Source: Pempheris klunzingeri
Taxonomy: Eukaryota > Chordata > Actinopteri > Acropomatiformes > Pempheridae
Direction: 5' to 3'
DNA length: 64,000 nt
Assembly: GCF_042242105.1 (NCBI RefSeq)
Contig: NC_092028.1
Coordinates: 13,749,338 to 13,813,337 of the forward strand
Shown here: positions 1-31,387 of the stretch, in pieces
Numbering within the stretch: position 1 is the stretch's first letter
How the letters are laid out: the number at the start of each line of letters is the position of its first letter
Made by a program: the position numbers and the translations under genes
Notes under the pieces: generated by a model
Database searches by the model: none
Seen by the model: the letters and a program-made list of their open reading frames with translations, nothing else
Told to the model about the DNA's origin: nothing

Positions 1-12007
<12,007 letters not shown>

Positions 12008-12279
12008 GGACAAAGTGCTACAGAGAGCGGCAGAAGCAGAGAGAGAGCTGAGACGCGGAGGGTGAAGAGGAAAGGCTGAGCGCTCCCGCTGACAGAGAGC
12101 TGCCAACGGCCACTTGACCTGATCAAACCATCAAGTGGAATGAATACTAAAGAAAACCATGCATACGCCATCAGGCAATACACCAAAAAAGCTGCAAAAT
12201 ATTTTTTCTGTGTATGTACTGAAGTTAATATATAGGTGAGAGTTATTAAAACTATTCTGTGTTGATTCTATTCTTAAAG

Positions 12280-12285
12280 AATAAA
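12280..12285 (+). terminator. polyadenylation signal of atp2a1
   Basis: AATAAA lies about 275 nt after the atp2a1 stop and is the first canonical signal downstream, so the mRNA probably ends near 12300. Confidence 0.7.
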
Positions 12286-12305
12286 GATATGTACTAAAGA
12301 AACTT

Positions 12306-13642
12306 GGGTCTCAGTGTTGTTTCCAATTCAACTTTGTGCATATAATTTGCTGCAAGTAACATGTTAAGTATCATTTCCTTACTTTACTAAAGGTTCTGCT
12401 GTGTAACAGAGCACCACAGGAATAATCACATGGTCAATGACAATCAGTAACCAGACAACTAATAATTGACAAATAATGTACTTTTCTAAATGTATGAATG
12501 TGGTCTGGTTTTTGAGAGCAGCTGCTGAGTAAGAAGGCTATAGCTTTTATTAAAATCCTATAAAAACTGATTTACATTACCATATTTCTATAGCCTGTGA
12601 CATGGTAAAGTTGAATTTGCTGTAGTATTTTGTATTCAAATTTCAAGATCATGCATGTATAAAGAAAATTATGAAATTATGTAGTACATGAAATCTTATT
12701 TTTATTATTTAATGTAATGTAACAAATATAGAGAATAGTCTTTTAAAACCTTGCGATATTTCTGCATATTAAGTGTCTGCGTGGAGGTCCGAGCGCAGGG
12801 TTGAGAAACATTGCAATAGTATTTGATTATGAACTAAAATATTTAAGGAGAGAGGGTAGCGTCTTTACTTCTCAGTATGTATTAACACAAAACAAACTGA
12901 CGAGATGTTACACAGTCACATTTCTTCACTTTTAGAGAAGTTTTACATAACTTCTTTTCTAAACCACGTCATAAATTAGCTTGAAGTCTAAAAACTGTTA
13001 CGGTCGTAATAAGAACAGGAGTAGGAAATGGTGTAAAGCTAAAATGAAAAGATGACAAATGTACATAACACAAATCCCATTTGACAGGCAGTTCATTTAG
13101 GAGAGTTTCTGCTTTGTGTCACTTCATTATTCATTATTGCACTGTGAGCCATCGCGCTTAGAAGTCCCCCTTCACAAAGGAGATGCAAAAAAAAAAAAAA
13201 GTTTGAACGTGTGAGTGATTGTTTCCAAGTTTGCATTTCGGTTACTGACACAGGTGTTGGACTGTTGAGTGTTTTGGTGGAGTCATGTCAGTTTTATCAA
13301 CAGAATACATTTACATACATGTTAGTAGGAATGAACTTGGAAAAAAGTAAGTGTGAACATTTTTACAGTGTCCCGGGACCATTTATGGTTCATCAGATGT
13401 CGCTTTGGTCACTAAACAACAGATACGGTCACTGACATCAAACCATCATCTCTGAAACAAGCAAAAGATTAAGTCTCTATAGGAGAATCCATCCAGTGTC
13501 ACGAGCGCTAGCAGTGTCAGCTGTGACAATCCCAGTGGTCACGACTGTATTTCACGTGGCGACGGTTTCTTGGCCCTTATTGGTCACTTTTGGGATGTTT
13601 CCTCTTGGTCTGTTTTCTTTGGTTCCAGCGTGACTCTATAAC
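12306..13642. other. interval between convergent atp2a1 and rabep2
   Basis: AT-rich. Holds the rabep2 3'UTR on the minus strand for an unknown distance (a minus-strand AATAAA is at about 12702-12707) and a poly-A tract at 13187-13200. No coding signal. Confidence 0.5.
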
Positions 13643-20242
<6,600 letters not shown>

Positions 20243-20371
20243 CTTCCCGTCAAAAGTGTCCGAAACCCGGGGAAGTCATTCCGTTCAGCAGCACCGGGGC
20301 TTTGGTGTGGAGATTATCAGCCCAGTGTCAACTCCAGGAAACAACTTTCCCCGGTCTAAAGCCTGCGGAAA

Positions 20372-20379
20372 TCACGTCA
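20372..20379 (-). promoter_or_regulatory. CRE-like site (TGACGTGA) upstream of rabep2
   Basis: One mismatch to the CRE palindrome, about 130 bp upstream of the rabep2 ATG, in a GC-rich promoter-like stretch without a TATA box. Confidence 0.4.
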
Positions 20380-22551
20380 GCCTCCTTCCTGTTCACAAAT
20401 ACCTTTCCCTCCCTCCCGGCCTCAGCTGCTGCTCTGAGTTTCACTTCACAGGGTTTTTTACTGGAGGTAAAAACAGCAGGAAAAGTGGCCACACCCGACT
20501 GTCAGTCAGGTCCGCTGTTTGGTGACCCCTGGAGGTCACTGACCCACAGCTTGAGCCACATTCATGGCTGCCTGTCTCATATATATATATATGACACTAT
20601 ATAGGCTACTGTAACTTATATCTTTTTTATTATGTCATTTTATTGCTGATGGGGCATTGGGACACAGGAAGGACCAGACAAAATGTATCACATGTTGAAA
20701 CAGGTCCCTCAGCTCTCACCTGTCAGGTGCAGCAGTCAACACTACACATATAATAACATCATATGAGATCATTTCCAATCAGATGACAGAATTGCATGAC
20801 ATCTTGTTTAAATTGTACATATTTTTATATGTATTTCTTATATCTCCTCCTGTTTTTTCACTGTCCACTAGTTTATTATTTCTTGTTCTGTTGAATGTTC
20901 TACTTCTGCTACTCACTCGCTGCTGTAAAGCTGTGAATTTCCCCACCATGGGACTTATAAATATCTTATCTTATAATGAGAATAATATGGAGGTGTTGAG
21001 AAATATTTGTCCCTCTAAATATGGATACCCTCTGGTGGAGGAAGACTGGTATTATTGAGGAAGATATGGTGTCAGTTTAACTTTCCTCAGTGATCTAAAA
21101 ATATCTTGGCAGTATCCAGTTGTTTTATATTTTGTTCGCAGATGTAGCTTTCTTTCTTTTTTTTTTTTAAATGCACTGCTCTGCACTTACCTTCCCAACA
21201 CTGCATGTGATGTCTGAAAAACCCTTTTCAAAACACAAGTATTGATCAAAAGTGTAGAACAAATCACATCTCATTGTACCTTCATATTAACTATTGACCT
21301 TGCTGTAAAAAAAAGTAATTGTGAAGGCAGTGTACTGGGGTGCTCCATGTGCTGTCCACCACCGAATTCCTCCGTTAAACAAGACAAAAATCAACACAGA
21401 AACCAGTTTCCATGGAAATTCGTCCCTTTTGTGCAGCCTGCAAAATGAGCTTTGGCTGTGTGTTATCAGCGGTCATGTTCTGCAGCATAATGTGTCCTCT
21501 GCAGCGAGCCGTCCTTCACACACAAAAGGTTATATAATCATGTGTGTTCATGATTGTCTGTCATGTCAAATTATTAATATCATGCATTCAACAACTTCAA
21601 CTAAAATCTGAGTTAATGTTGCCATTTATCACCCTTCCTTCTGAGCAAAAGTCTATATAAGTGATTAACAAACTTAATCTGTTTGAAACTGACAAGTGAA
21701 ATAACTCACAAGGACATTAAAACTGACGTTAACCCTGGAAACTATTTTATTAGCAGCAGCTTTGCAGTTCTGTCTTTTTGCACCTGCTTCCTTTGCTTGA
21801 CAAAAGGCATGGCTTTGCAAGGTTTCCTGTTTCCAGTAAAAACTACACAGGATCTGAAACTGCTGGTCTCACCAACCTGGCCAAAATGGTGATACCACAC
21901 ATTCCTTATTATTTATTTATTTACATGCTGTGGCCAAGGCTGGATCTATTCGACTCAGCTTTCCATCTCTCTACTCTTACACGCCTCTCTTCGATTTTCA
22001 TCTCTTCATCTAGAAATCTGATATCTTGGAAGCCATGCACCCTGCTTCTATCTTATCTACAGTATTTGCAGCCTGACAGGGTGTGGCAGGAATAAAATTC
22101 TGAAGTAGGGAATACAAATGGAGACTGTACGGTCATACGTGGATTTGTGTCAGTCTAATTTACATGTTACATGTGGAAACCACACATCTCCAAACGCAGA
22201 TATTATAAATTTATAAGATTTTCAAAAAATGAATCATTTGAGCCTTCAAAAGAGGCAGACCAGTATGTTTTAGGTTCTACGTAAAGGAAGAAAATATGTA
22301 TTTTGTAAAATGTGGCACCTTCAGTCAAGGCACGAGTCGACCTGTAGCCAACACTTGGGGTATTTAAGATGTTCAGGCCTGAGAAAGTGTCAGTTCAACA
22401 AAAGAGGAAAAGAAGTTAGAGCTACTACAGACACTTAGATCAGTGAAATGCATTGTTCTGGGGATTTGTTTAATTTCATGTTTCATGAAGTTCAAGCTCA
22501 GAGATCTATCAGAAGAAAAAGCCACATCAGCTCTAATATTCAATGTTGTCT

Positions 22552-22557
22552 TTTATT
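22552..22557 (-). terminator. candidate polyadenylation signal of the unnamed GTPase gene
   Basis: AATAAA on the minus strand, about 715 nt after the stop; the first canonical hexamer I found downstream. Only sequence supports it. Confidence 0.35.
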
Positions 22558-23270
22558 TGTCTTATCTGCATTAATTAAAACATGGTCACAATGTAGATCA
22601 GAAAAATACAAAAAGCTGATTTGGTCAGTGATAACATGATTCCTGGATATTTACTTGTGCAGACGTTTGAACTATGAAATGTTAGTCAGTACAGACATTC
22701 ATGATGTGACCCAAAAATGCAACTTTAAGATACCGAGCAGCCAAAATACTGTATAAAATGTGGTTGAAAGTCTTCAAAAACATTAATTCATACAAAGTGA
22801 CTCATGTAAAACAGTGCTTTATGCCATTTAACCAAAATACAATTTCTCTGATAAAGGAATATTATAAATAGTTTGCAAGTTTTTAAATATCTTAAAGTGG
22901 TATGAGCCTGAATTCCTTTGAGTGGAGCAGAGGCACAGAATACGTGTATAGAAATGCTCACAACAAATAAGTGATCCGTAAGAAAAGCTCATTTTCAATG
23001 AGGCAAAACCCAACTTGTCTGCAGGTAGTTTGCTAGTTTTTTTACAGAGGTAACACCATCTAATATACTGTATCTAGAGCACCTGAACTTGGATGGGTTT
23101 CTATGAGAGTACCATGTGCTTATAACTGAGATTTACATCAGGCTGCTTCCACAGGACACAGCATCGAGGGACATGACGGCTGGTGTGAAACCTTGGCAAC
23201 ACTTTAATTTCCATTTGGTCCTACGTCAGTGCTGGGATGATGAATCGTCATGTGTTACCTTAGTCGTTCT

Positions 23271-26200
23271 CTACAAGTCCATATCGTGATCGCTCACACT
23301 CTGGCGGAGGTATTCTTCATACAGCTTTTTCTAGAAGGAAAGAAAAGACAGTCAACACATCCAAATACTGCTGTTTTATTGTACACACATACACACACAC
23401 ACACACACACACAATACCTTTTTGGTCTTGACCACCTCCTGAACGTACTCCAGCTTCTCCTGCAGTTGCCTTTTCTGTTTGCCTGACAGGGTTGGCTGAG
23501 TCCTGCAAGAGAATTGAAGGGAGGTGTCCAAGAATTTCATGAGATTTGTGATTAACGTACCAGCAAAAGTTGCAAAACTGTGAATGTTCAAGAACCCAAA
23601 GTCACACGTGGCTGCTTAACATGGATTATCTACTTGGTTCCACCATGGGGGGAAAAAAGTTCACTGCTGCAGTAAAAAAAGGAGAGTGGTATAAAAAAAA
23701 AGCGATGTCATCAAATTGCTTGTTTTGTGCCTCAAAACCCAAAAGATATTTGATTTATTATAGCATAAGACAAAGAAAAACAGCAAATGCTCTGAACTGG
23801 CAAACTGGGAAAAGGGGATATTTGGCATTTCTGCTTAAAAGCCATCCTACTCACTGAATTAATTAATAGCTAATGATTATTTCCAGCGTGCCCATTGGAG
23901 AAAGCAAGATAACATAACCTGAAATCACATTTAAAAATATGTAAAACACTTGGGAAAGAGGTTAAATGAATAAGTGATATACAAGTGTAAAATCAACAAA
24001 GAAAATGAAAATAAATAATGTTACAATGAATGAAATTGGTGACCTTACAGTAAAGTAAAAGCAGCTGATTCGATACCATCAGAATAAAAGCTGTGACTGT
24101 GCTGAGATCTCGTCCTCCTACCTGAAGGAGAAGCGTGCGATGATGAGCAGGAGGAAGGAGAGGAAGACCAGTGCGCCACAGCTGTAAAGCTGCTGCTCCG
24201 CAGACAGGGAGTCAAATACTTTCACTACGGGAGTCTGTGGATCACAAGGGCAGCTACAATTAGTTGTGACTGCTTTGCACGCAGATGATGAAACGACTAC
24301 AACACACCAGAGAGCAGTGCACTCACCAGGTAGAGGGAGAGCATCTCGGTGCCGTTGCGGCCCAGAGCCATCTCCAGCAGCTCCTGGGACAGGGAGCCCA
24401 GAACCAGCAAGGCCATCAGAGCCAGAGGGACGGTGAAGCCCAGCAGAGTCAGGAAGCAGCTCTTGCAGCGTGCCTGTCGGTTCCCAGTGCTGGCCTGCCT
24501 GTGAGAGCAGAGGGGCGAAGTTATTCTCTAAAGGCAACACTGGCTGATGCTACTGTGTGTCTCCAGCTGATCTGAAATATCTGCTGAGGACTGTGGCTCC
24601 AGTCAGAAAGAATGAGAGTCAATAAAACACCTTTTAAAATGCTAAGAAAATAACCTCTCCTGGATCCTGCACTATGATCAAATGAAAGTACTTTAGTTTT
24701 TTACTATTGCAACTATAAAGCAAGTTAATTTGAAAAACATTTAAACAATATTTCAGTCTGTTTCTATGAGTTACCGGTCGTTAATGAGCTTATCAGTGAT
24801 GCCCTCGCTGATGATCTCACAGTCCTTCTCCAGGGAGTTGAGTGTATTCTGGACCGTTTGGTTGATAGTTTTCTCGATGGTGCGGCACACCTCCTCGATC
24901 TGGTTGACGCAGCGACTCGGCTGAGAACAGGAACATAGTTTATATAACAATCTTTGAACTAATTGGAATAATGTGCAAAAGAACAAATTAAAGGAGCAGG
25001 AGTTTAAGTGGACAATCGCCTAGAAATCCATGAAAGTGCAGCCATTACCTTGTTTGGATTAGGAACGTAGATGGTGGGCATGTCAAAACCACATTTGTTG
25101 AGTCCCGGCCTCTTGCAGAGCTCCTGGACAATCTGCATCATTACTCTCTGAGACAGACGGTCACAAAATGACAGAAATAAGTGAGGGAGAGAATCAAGAT
25201 GTGACCTCCTGCTTTTAAGTATCATTTAGACAGGTCTACATTTTATGTCAGTGAATGTCCATTTACTTGTTTGTTCTGTACTCGTACATTATTTAAACGC
25301 TGCACTGGTAAAGACACTTGACAGCAGTTTAACTACCCACACTTTAGAAAAGAAGAAAAGGTGACAAAACACAAACTTTTAAAGCGAGCTGCTGCCGCGC
25401 ATACCTGTCTGTCCGACTCTCCCCCGGCCTCGTCCGCCTTGCTGAGGTAAAAACGTAGTCGATCTCCGTGTTTATCATTCAGACTCTCCACAATATTAAG
25501 GGTGCGCTTGCACAGAGCCTGACCCATGGGGTCAAAGAAGACCAGAATCAGGTCGCAGAGATTACCTGAGAGTGACAGAGGGAAGGACCATCATTTTCCT
25601 CAACAGGATTAAGTATCATTGTACTGTGACAATATGACTCCACTGAAAGATGATCATAAAATTTGAGCTGTCAGTTTGTTTTGAGGCAATTGAAGCTAGC
25701 TTGCGAAACAAGTGGTGAGACCAGCAGTTCACCTGGAAGAAGCTCACTACTGAAACACAAATACTAAGGCAGAAGTGGGGGGCCCTTTGGCAAACCACTG
25801 AAATGAAAAAGAAAAACTGAATATTTTTACATGATTAAAAGCAAAGTCTGGTCAAGTTAATAGAAATTGAAACAAAATGTGTTTGACGCAAACCTATAAG
25901 AGGTCGGGATGTACAGGGATAGACGCCAATCTCCTGCAGTTCTGCTTTTTGAGGCCAGTACTTCATGTTAACTGGAGACATCACAGATTCAACAAATGCC
26001 CGCAGGGCTGCTCCTCTTCATCCATCTATTTTTACGGTACCAGTTAAAATAACTCGGTGTCACAACACCAGCTGCCACAATAGCCTCGGGGGACGCTTAA
26101 TAACTACAGCACGTCAACAGACAAGGTCAGTTAGTGGCAACCCACCCAGCCACATGATAACCTCATCCACATCAAAGGGATACTTCATATCGCCGTCCAC

Positions 26201-28819
26201 CAACCCTGGGGAGTCCACAAATGTCACCAAGCTGAAACGTTTCTGTCTCGATGTGCAGATTTCTGTGCTCAAGTACTCGGAGACACCTAGAAATCAATTT
26301 GAGGAGATCAGAGAGTTGAGGTGAAAAGCATGTAGGACGTTGATATTTATAATTATGCTTGATTCTGATCTCTTTGTTACTGAGAGTGCTGCCACACTAA
26401 TCGATCGGTTCTACTGCTGCGTCATACAACAGACAAAGTATACAGACACATGTCTAAGTAGTTGCCAAATGGACAAACAACAATACAGCAAATCTCTCCA
26501 GCAGAATGCTGGGAATTTGGGAGTGGATCAGTGTGGCAGCAGCCTAAAGGGAAACAAAGTGCATCATTGTAGTCTTTAGAATAGAACTGGGAGAGATTGT
26601 GATTCAAACTGAAATCTTACCTTTGAACTCTTGCAGAGGCTTGAAGTGTGGATACAGATGAAGGGTGGCATTTCCCTAAAGACAAACAGAACCAGATCAG
26701 ACAGTTTGTGAGCCAGGTATCAGGATCACCAGAAGTTCATAAATCACTGAAAAGGAACTAATTTGAGTTGTTGTAATAAGTCAGTATCACAAAGAATGCC
26801 TTAAGGCATCACGGTTGGCAGTTGAGGACCAAATATACACCTATATTACAAATGGATCCTTATTTGTTGTGTACTGTTGCACTCACTGTCAGGGATTCTC
26901 TCTTGCGTCCATTTGTAACAAAGCTGAAACCTTGGGTCTCAATAGCTACTCCAGTGCGCTGGATGTGCTCTTCCACATACCTGAAGAAAAAAATATATAT
27001 ACATATATATATAACAAAAAGGAACTGTAACAACTCAGCGATGCACCGATGGATGAGAAATGTTTTTTTCCAAGTCAGTTTTCTGCACTGTCCAAACTAA
27101 AAATCAATCAGAACTATGTATTCAGCTCAATCAATAGACTGGTGCATACTCTGTAAAACTCTTTGCAGCAGCTCATGCATTATGGATTACATTTAGCCAT
27201 TTTGTTCCTATAAATTTGAGGGCTATCGCTTTATAGCCAAATGTTAGTCAATGAGGAGAGTCTTAGTTGATCAAGTTTTCATTGGTCATAAAAAAAAAAA
27301 AACAACAAGAAAATAAAACCCAACGCAAACTCCATTTGGGAGCTGTGCCAAAATTAGGTCAAACCCTATGGACTGTGTATGAAGCCCAAGAGAGCATTTA
27401 ATTTGAAAGGCCGGACACAGGAAGTGACAGTCAGATAGATAGCTAGACAGACACTTAATCAGACCAGATCACTTCCTAAAGTTAAAGCAATGTTATTCTG
27501 TGTTGAAATAAATTCAGAAAATGTTTAACCTCCTTGATGGTTGTTCCAACACATTCTGAATCACCACTACTTTTAGGCGTGGGCTTGTAAAATCTATATT
27601 TAAGTATTCACTGCCCACTAGTGAGCAGTGATTAAATAACTGAATTTAGATCATAAAAGAGCAACGACTGCACTAGTGGCTCGAGCTAAGGACTACAAGT
27701 TAACTAGGAGAATCTTTAGTCAGGGGCAGCCTGAATAATTTGATTTGCAACAGACACAAATTAAGCTGAACAGATTTAGACTAGATATGGTGCACAAGGT
27801 AAACCTGTTCTTATACACACTGTTGTCTGTTGCGTGCCATTTACATTTTTTGTGTTTCACTGTGTTGCGTTTAAGGGATCACTTTCGCTGCTAATCGTTG
27901 ATAAGTCTGATGTTGACCTGCTAAAAGTAGAGACCAGCTTTTGTACAAACATCCTCACCAGTTGATGAAGGAGCTCTTCCCAGCAGAGTGGTTGCCCATC
28001 AGCAACACGGTGATCTTTTTCCTGGGCGCCAGCAACTTCACACCAACAGATTCAGCTATTGAGATCAACCCTGAACAAAACAGAGAGAGAACATGATCTA
28101 AATAACCACTAACAACATTTTTACAGGTGTCGCAGTGGTCTCATTAAAATCAAGGAATACTGGAGCCATCATGGAGCTCCTGCAGAAAGAGCAAGACAAC
28201 TGCATGAATGAGTGGGAGCTGGAGAAGGACCACAGACATTACATCACCGGCACTTATATTCAAATATTTAGGAAGAGCACAGATGGCATTTAAAAACTGA
28301 TGTAGCTACTTCATTGATTGTATGGGGACCCAGACTGTCCAGCGACGCACCTTCTAAATAACAAGTGAAACCTCAATGTTGATACAACACTAGTTGTATT
28401 AAGAGCTACAATACCAATACGTCGAGACTGTGTAGCTCAATTAATGGTTTAATAAAATACTTCCACAGCTGTGTGTGGCTAATGTGACTAAAGCTAGCAT
28501 TGATGCTAGCTAGCGCAACGTCAGCCAAATCACCAAATCCTTGCCTATGAGTTAGCTAACATTAGCTAACGGTTAGCCTCCTGAACTTAACTTAGTACAG
28601 TTAGCTAGTTAAACCCCAGTCAGCCAAATGCCTGCTTATCTTAACTTCACTATTCACAATGAGTGAATGTTTGAATCCAGCAGTAAATATGTCAGCCAAC
28701 TCACCGCTGTCGGGGTCCATGTACAGTTGGTGACAATCCCGCAAGATGCGCTCATCGCAGGACACACCACCAGATACCGACTCTGCGTTAGCGGCACTTC
28801 GGCTCTTGATTTTCGACAT
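23271..28819 (-). CDS. unnamed dynamin/EHD/sarcalumenin-like GTPase with C-terminal membrane hairpin
   Basis: I do not recognise a named orthologue. Exons in transcript order: 28819-28705, 28070-27959, 26980-26887, 26675-26621, 26286-26146, 25565-25405, 25147-25049, 24920-24775, 24498-24327, 24234-24122, 23502-23418, 23330-23271; all phases agree, giving 450 residues. G1/P-loop is GNHSAGKS (64-71), G3 is DSPG (150-153), followed by YPFDV, and G4 is SKAD (214-217). DSPG-YPFDV and LILVFFDP resemble sarcalumenin and EHD GTPases, but EHD's EH domain and sarcalumenin's signal peptide are absent. Residues 230-305 are helical with evenly spaced hydrophobics. Two hydrophobic stretches (about 323-343 and 384-398) enclose a short loop with a possible N-glycosylation site at Asn356, and a Lys-rich tail ends DHDMDL. 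This suggests an ER- or vesicle-anchored GTPase with both ends in the cytosol (inference). The start is the first ATG of a CpG-type exon behind a ZNF143-like site. Gene reality is sure; function is not. Confidence 0.87.
23391..23413. repeat. (CA)n next to the donor of GTPase-gene exon 11
   Basis: The repeat starts 4 nt into the intron after exon 23502-23418 on the minus strand. Confidence 0.9.
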
Positions 28820-28994
28820 TGTTAGCCAGTGATGATATCAAACTTTTGGAGAAACTTGTTCAAGCATCTATAGGTCCACAGCTCTGCGAACTGGCAGTGA
28901 ACAAAGCCGGGTTGCCTTGTTTGAATCGCCCCGGTCCGCCTAAACACGGGGTTAAGACGTACTCCAGCCACGTCGTCAACATGAGCGGCTTTTT

Positions 28995-29021
28995 GTCGCA
29001 CAGCATTTTGGGTAATGTAGT
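28995..29021 (-). promoter_or_regulatory. ZNF143/STAF-like site upstream of the unnamed GTPase gene
   Basis: The minus strand reads ACTACATTACCCAAAATGC followed by TGTGCGAC, a near-complete match to the long ZNF143 (SBS) consensus ACTACAnTTCCCAGmATGC. It is about 175-200 bp upstream of the ATG in a CpG-containing stretch, a typical place for this promoter element. Confidence 0.7.
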
Positions 29022-29489
29022 TCTTCTGATTGCTCGATATGACGCCACAGGTGTACGCTGAGGGAAAAACTATAAGTTTTACTTTAAAAGGCAGTTCAAG
29101 TCAGAAGTTAAACAGCACAATTTGAACAAAATGTGTCACTGAAGGTACAAATGTCTGAGGCAGTCCACATTCACACCATAAACTGGGAAGTGGGATGAGA
29201 GGATGAAAAATGTTCCTCACATAAAAAAAACGACACTTCATATGGTGTTACAGTAAATATTCAAGCCCTGTTCAAAAGTATAGAATACTTCTTTTGCATC
29301 TCTTTTGCCTGTCTTACTGAGTTGTCATTACTTATGGACTATATAACTGCTGTAATAAGGTAGTATACCTTGCTGCTGTCTGAGTGAGGAGAGTATCTGT
29401 CAGGTCCAAGGCCACTCTGAAAAACATTACTCTGAAAAAAGTAAATGATTACAGACTAGTCCACTCAATAAAAAAGTAGCTTGTGGTGT

Positions 29490-29650
29490 TTGGGCGTGTT
29501 CCCAGCTGGTGAAAAGATCAGTCCCTATGCACAGAGCTCAGAGGTAGAGTAATGGTTCGATCCTCCGGGTGCTCCAGTCTGCCTGTCACACTGTCCCTGA
29601 TCCCTTATTGCTCCTGAACTGGTGTGTGCCCATGCAAAAACTATTAAAAT
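29490..29650 (+). repeat. possible degenerate tRNA-derived SINE
   Basis: A GGTTCGATCC B-box with an AGAGGTAGAGTAA stretch about 10 nt before it, then CTCCTGAACTGG and GTGTGTGCCC as in teleost tRNA-SINE bodies. No clear A-box or tail repeats. Confidence 0.4.
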
Positions 29651-30786
29651 ACATTTGTTAAAAACCAATTGCATTTTTATTGGCTTTGTAACACTTCATA
29701 TGGCCTCAAGTTTGCATAAACGTGAAGATTACTGCTTCTAATGCAGAGGCTGAGCCATAAACATAAAGGCAGCTGAATTCACAGTGAATAACAAAAAAAA
29801 CACAAGATCAGTCACTTTCAGTGCAAGTTTAGAAAGCGGACACCTCTGGGTTCATTTCCACATTATGGCATTTAAAGACAAGACAATCAGCAAAGCCTTA
29901 CAAGAATGATCATAATATTGAAACAAATTAAGATTGAAAATATTTGATAACTCATCCTACCTTTTATTCATTTTGTGTGATAATAATCACAAGTCACATT
30001 GAGCAAAAAATAAAATAAAATCAATTCTGAGGGCAAAGTTTGGAGGATTTTGTGACTGGAAGGCTGCCAATTTGAATAGTACAACTGGGGAAATCTGGAT
30101 GGGAAATACCCCTCCTTCTTGCAACACCAAATGCTTTTAGTGCTCCTACTGTAAATGGAGCTGGTAAGTGGCCTGGGAGAACTGGGAGTCCACCAGCTGT
30201 AAACACACAGCTGCTGGTACCTTAATACAGTTTCATATTGCATCATGTGGGAAATGTTGCAGCCTGAGTGATGAGAGTAAATAAAAAAGGATGAAACTGT
30301 TGTGAATCTAATTCAATGAAGATTTTCTTTTAAGAGGCTCACACTTGATAAACCACATTGCATACAGAATATTTATACCACATCCAATGAAATCTGTTAA
30401 ATTAGGCAAAAGACAAATGTAAGAAACACAAGATTATGCAGCTTTCTCTCATTATTAAACCTAATTCAAGCTGTTGCTGTCTGTCTTCTGATGACAGAAG
30501 TGCCCATGTGTTCGTGTGTCATGAATCCTAACACATACAAGCCACTTAATGAGTAATCCTCCATCACTGCTTCATCGCAAACTAACCCCAGCAGTGGGAT
30601 GATGCGTGTGGATGTGAATGTTTCATAAAACCAGGCTGTTCAGTGTAAGATGGCCTTCACTTTCACCGTCTGTTACCACTTGAAAGCATGTTCATCCTCT
30701 AGCTTCAGCCTGTCAGTGCACTGCTGAGCACCAGCACATCTTCATATTCTATTCACATATAAAGATCAAAGTGATTCTACACTTTT

Positions 30787-30792
30787 TTTATT
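30787..30792 (-). terminator. candidate polyadenylation signal of nudt9
   Basis: AATAAA on the minus strand about 600 nt past the stop; no earlier canonical hexamer was noticed. Confidence 0.35.
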
Positions 30793-31387
30793 TTGATTGA
30801 ATCGCTCTTGTTATCACACTTAACTTAATGTAGTACGTGTTACGTTCAGCAGCTCATTGTGTTTGTTCTTCATGATCGCGCTGTGTTAATGTGATCCTTG
30901 TTCACGTTGAATAAATTAGCATAACTTGTGCCAATAGAAATCATGTGGTTGGCTTCGTCTTTTGGTTAAGTGTGCTGCTCTGCAGCATCTTGCATTTTCA
31001 CAATCTCGTGTCCGGTTTCTTCCCCGTAGTGAATGAAAGGCTTTTTTTCAGAAAATTAAATGTACATTGCCACGAAGTAAAACAGCAAGTTGAACATTGT
31101 TGGAAAGCTTTTGACTGCAGCCAAGCTTTCAACCTTCATATTTCATATTTCAAACCATGTGGTCACAGTGTTGCTGTGCATTATATAGAGGACACATATA
31201 CCAGTGTCAGACTAATGAGATGCATATTAGGCTGTTGCAATTATTATGTTTCAATTAGCGAGGGAAGATTTACATGAGGTTAGGTGTCATGCTTCCTTAA
31301 TGCACAAGCGCTCTCAGCATGCAGAGAGCAACAGGGCTCCTAATGTTTCCTTCATCATTATGTCAGAATAGAGTCTTCCGTCCTTGG

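Larger units (their letters stand above)
20243..23270. other. interval between rabep2 start and GTPase-gene stop
   Basis: The first 200 nt are GC-rich rabep2 promoter. The right part (about 22550-23270) is probable 3'UTR of the GTPase gene. The middle is AT-rich with short TA repeats near 20580; no exon or known repeat was recognised. Confidence 0.5.
28820..31387. other. interval between GTPase-gene start and nudt9 stop
   Basis: Holds the GTPase promoter (about 28820-29060), a possible SINE remnant (29490-29650) and probable nudt9 3'UTR (about 30787-31387). The rest shows no support for a gene. Confidence 0.5.

Noticed and set aside
25890-25970. Possible extra exon of the GTPase gene between exons 5 and 6
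   Set aside because: It has splice-like ends on the minus strand, but the direct exon 5-6 join (VIMWL-GNLCDLILVFFDP) is in frame and matches the layout of related GTPases.
23271-28819. Assignment as sarcalumenin (srl) or an EHD gene
   Set aside because: No EH domain, no signal peptide, no acidic repeat region, and two C-terminal membrane segments; only the G-domain style is similar.
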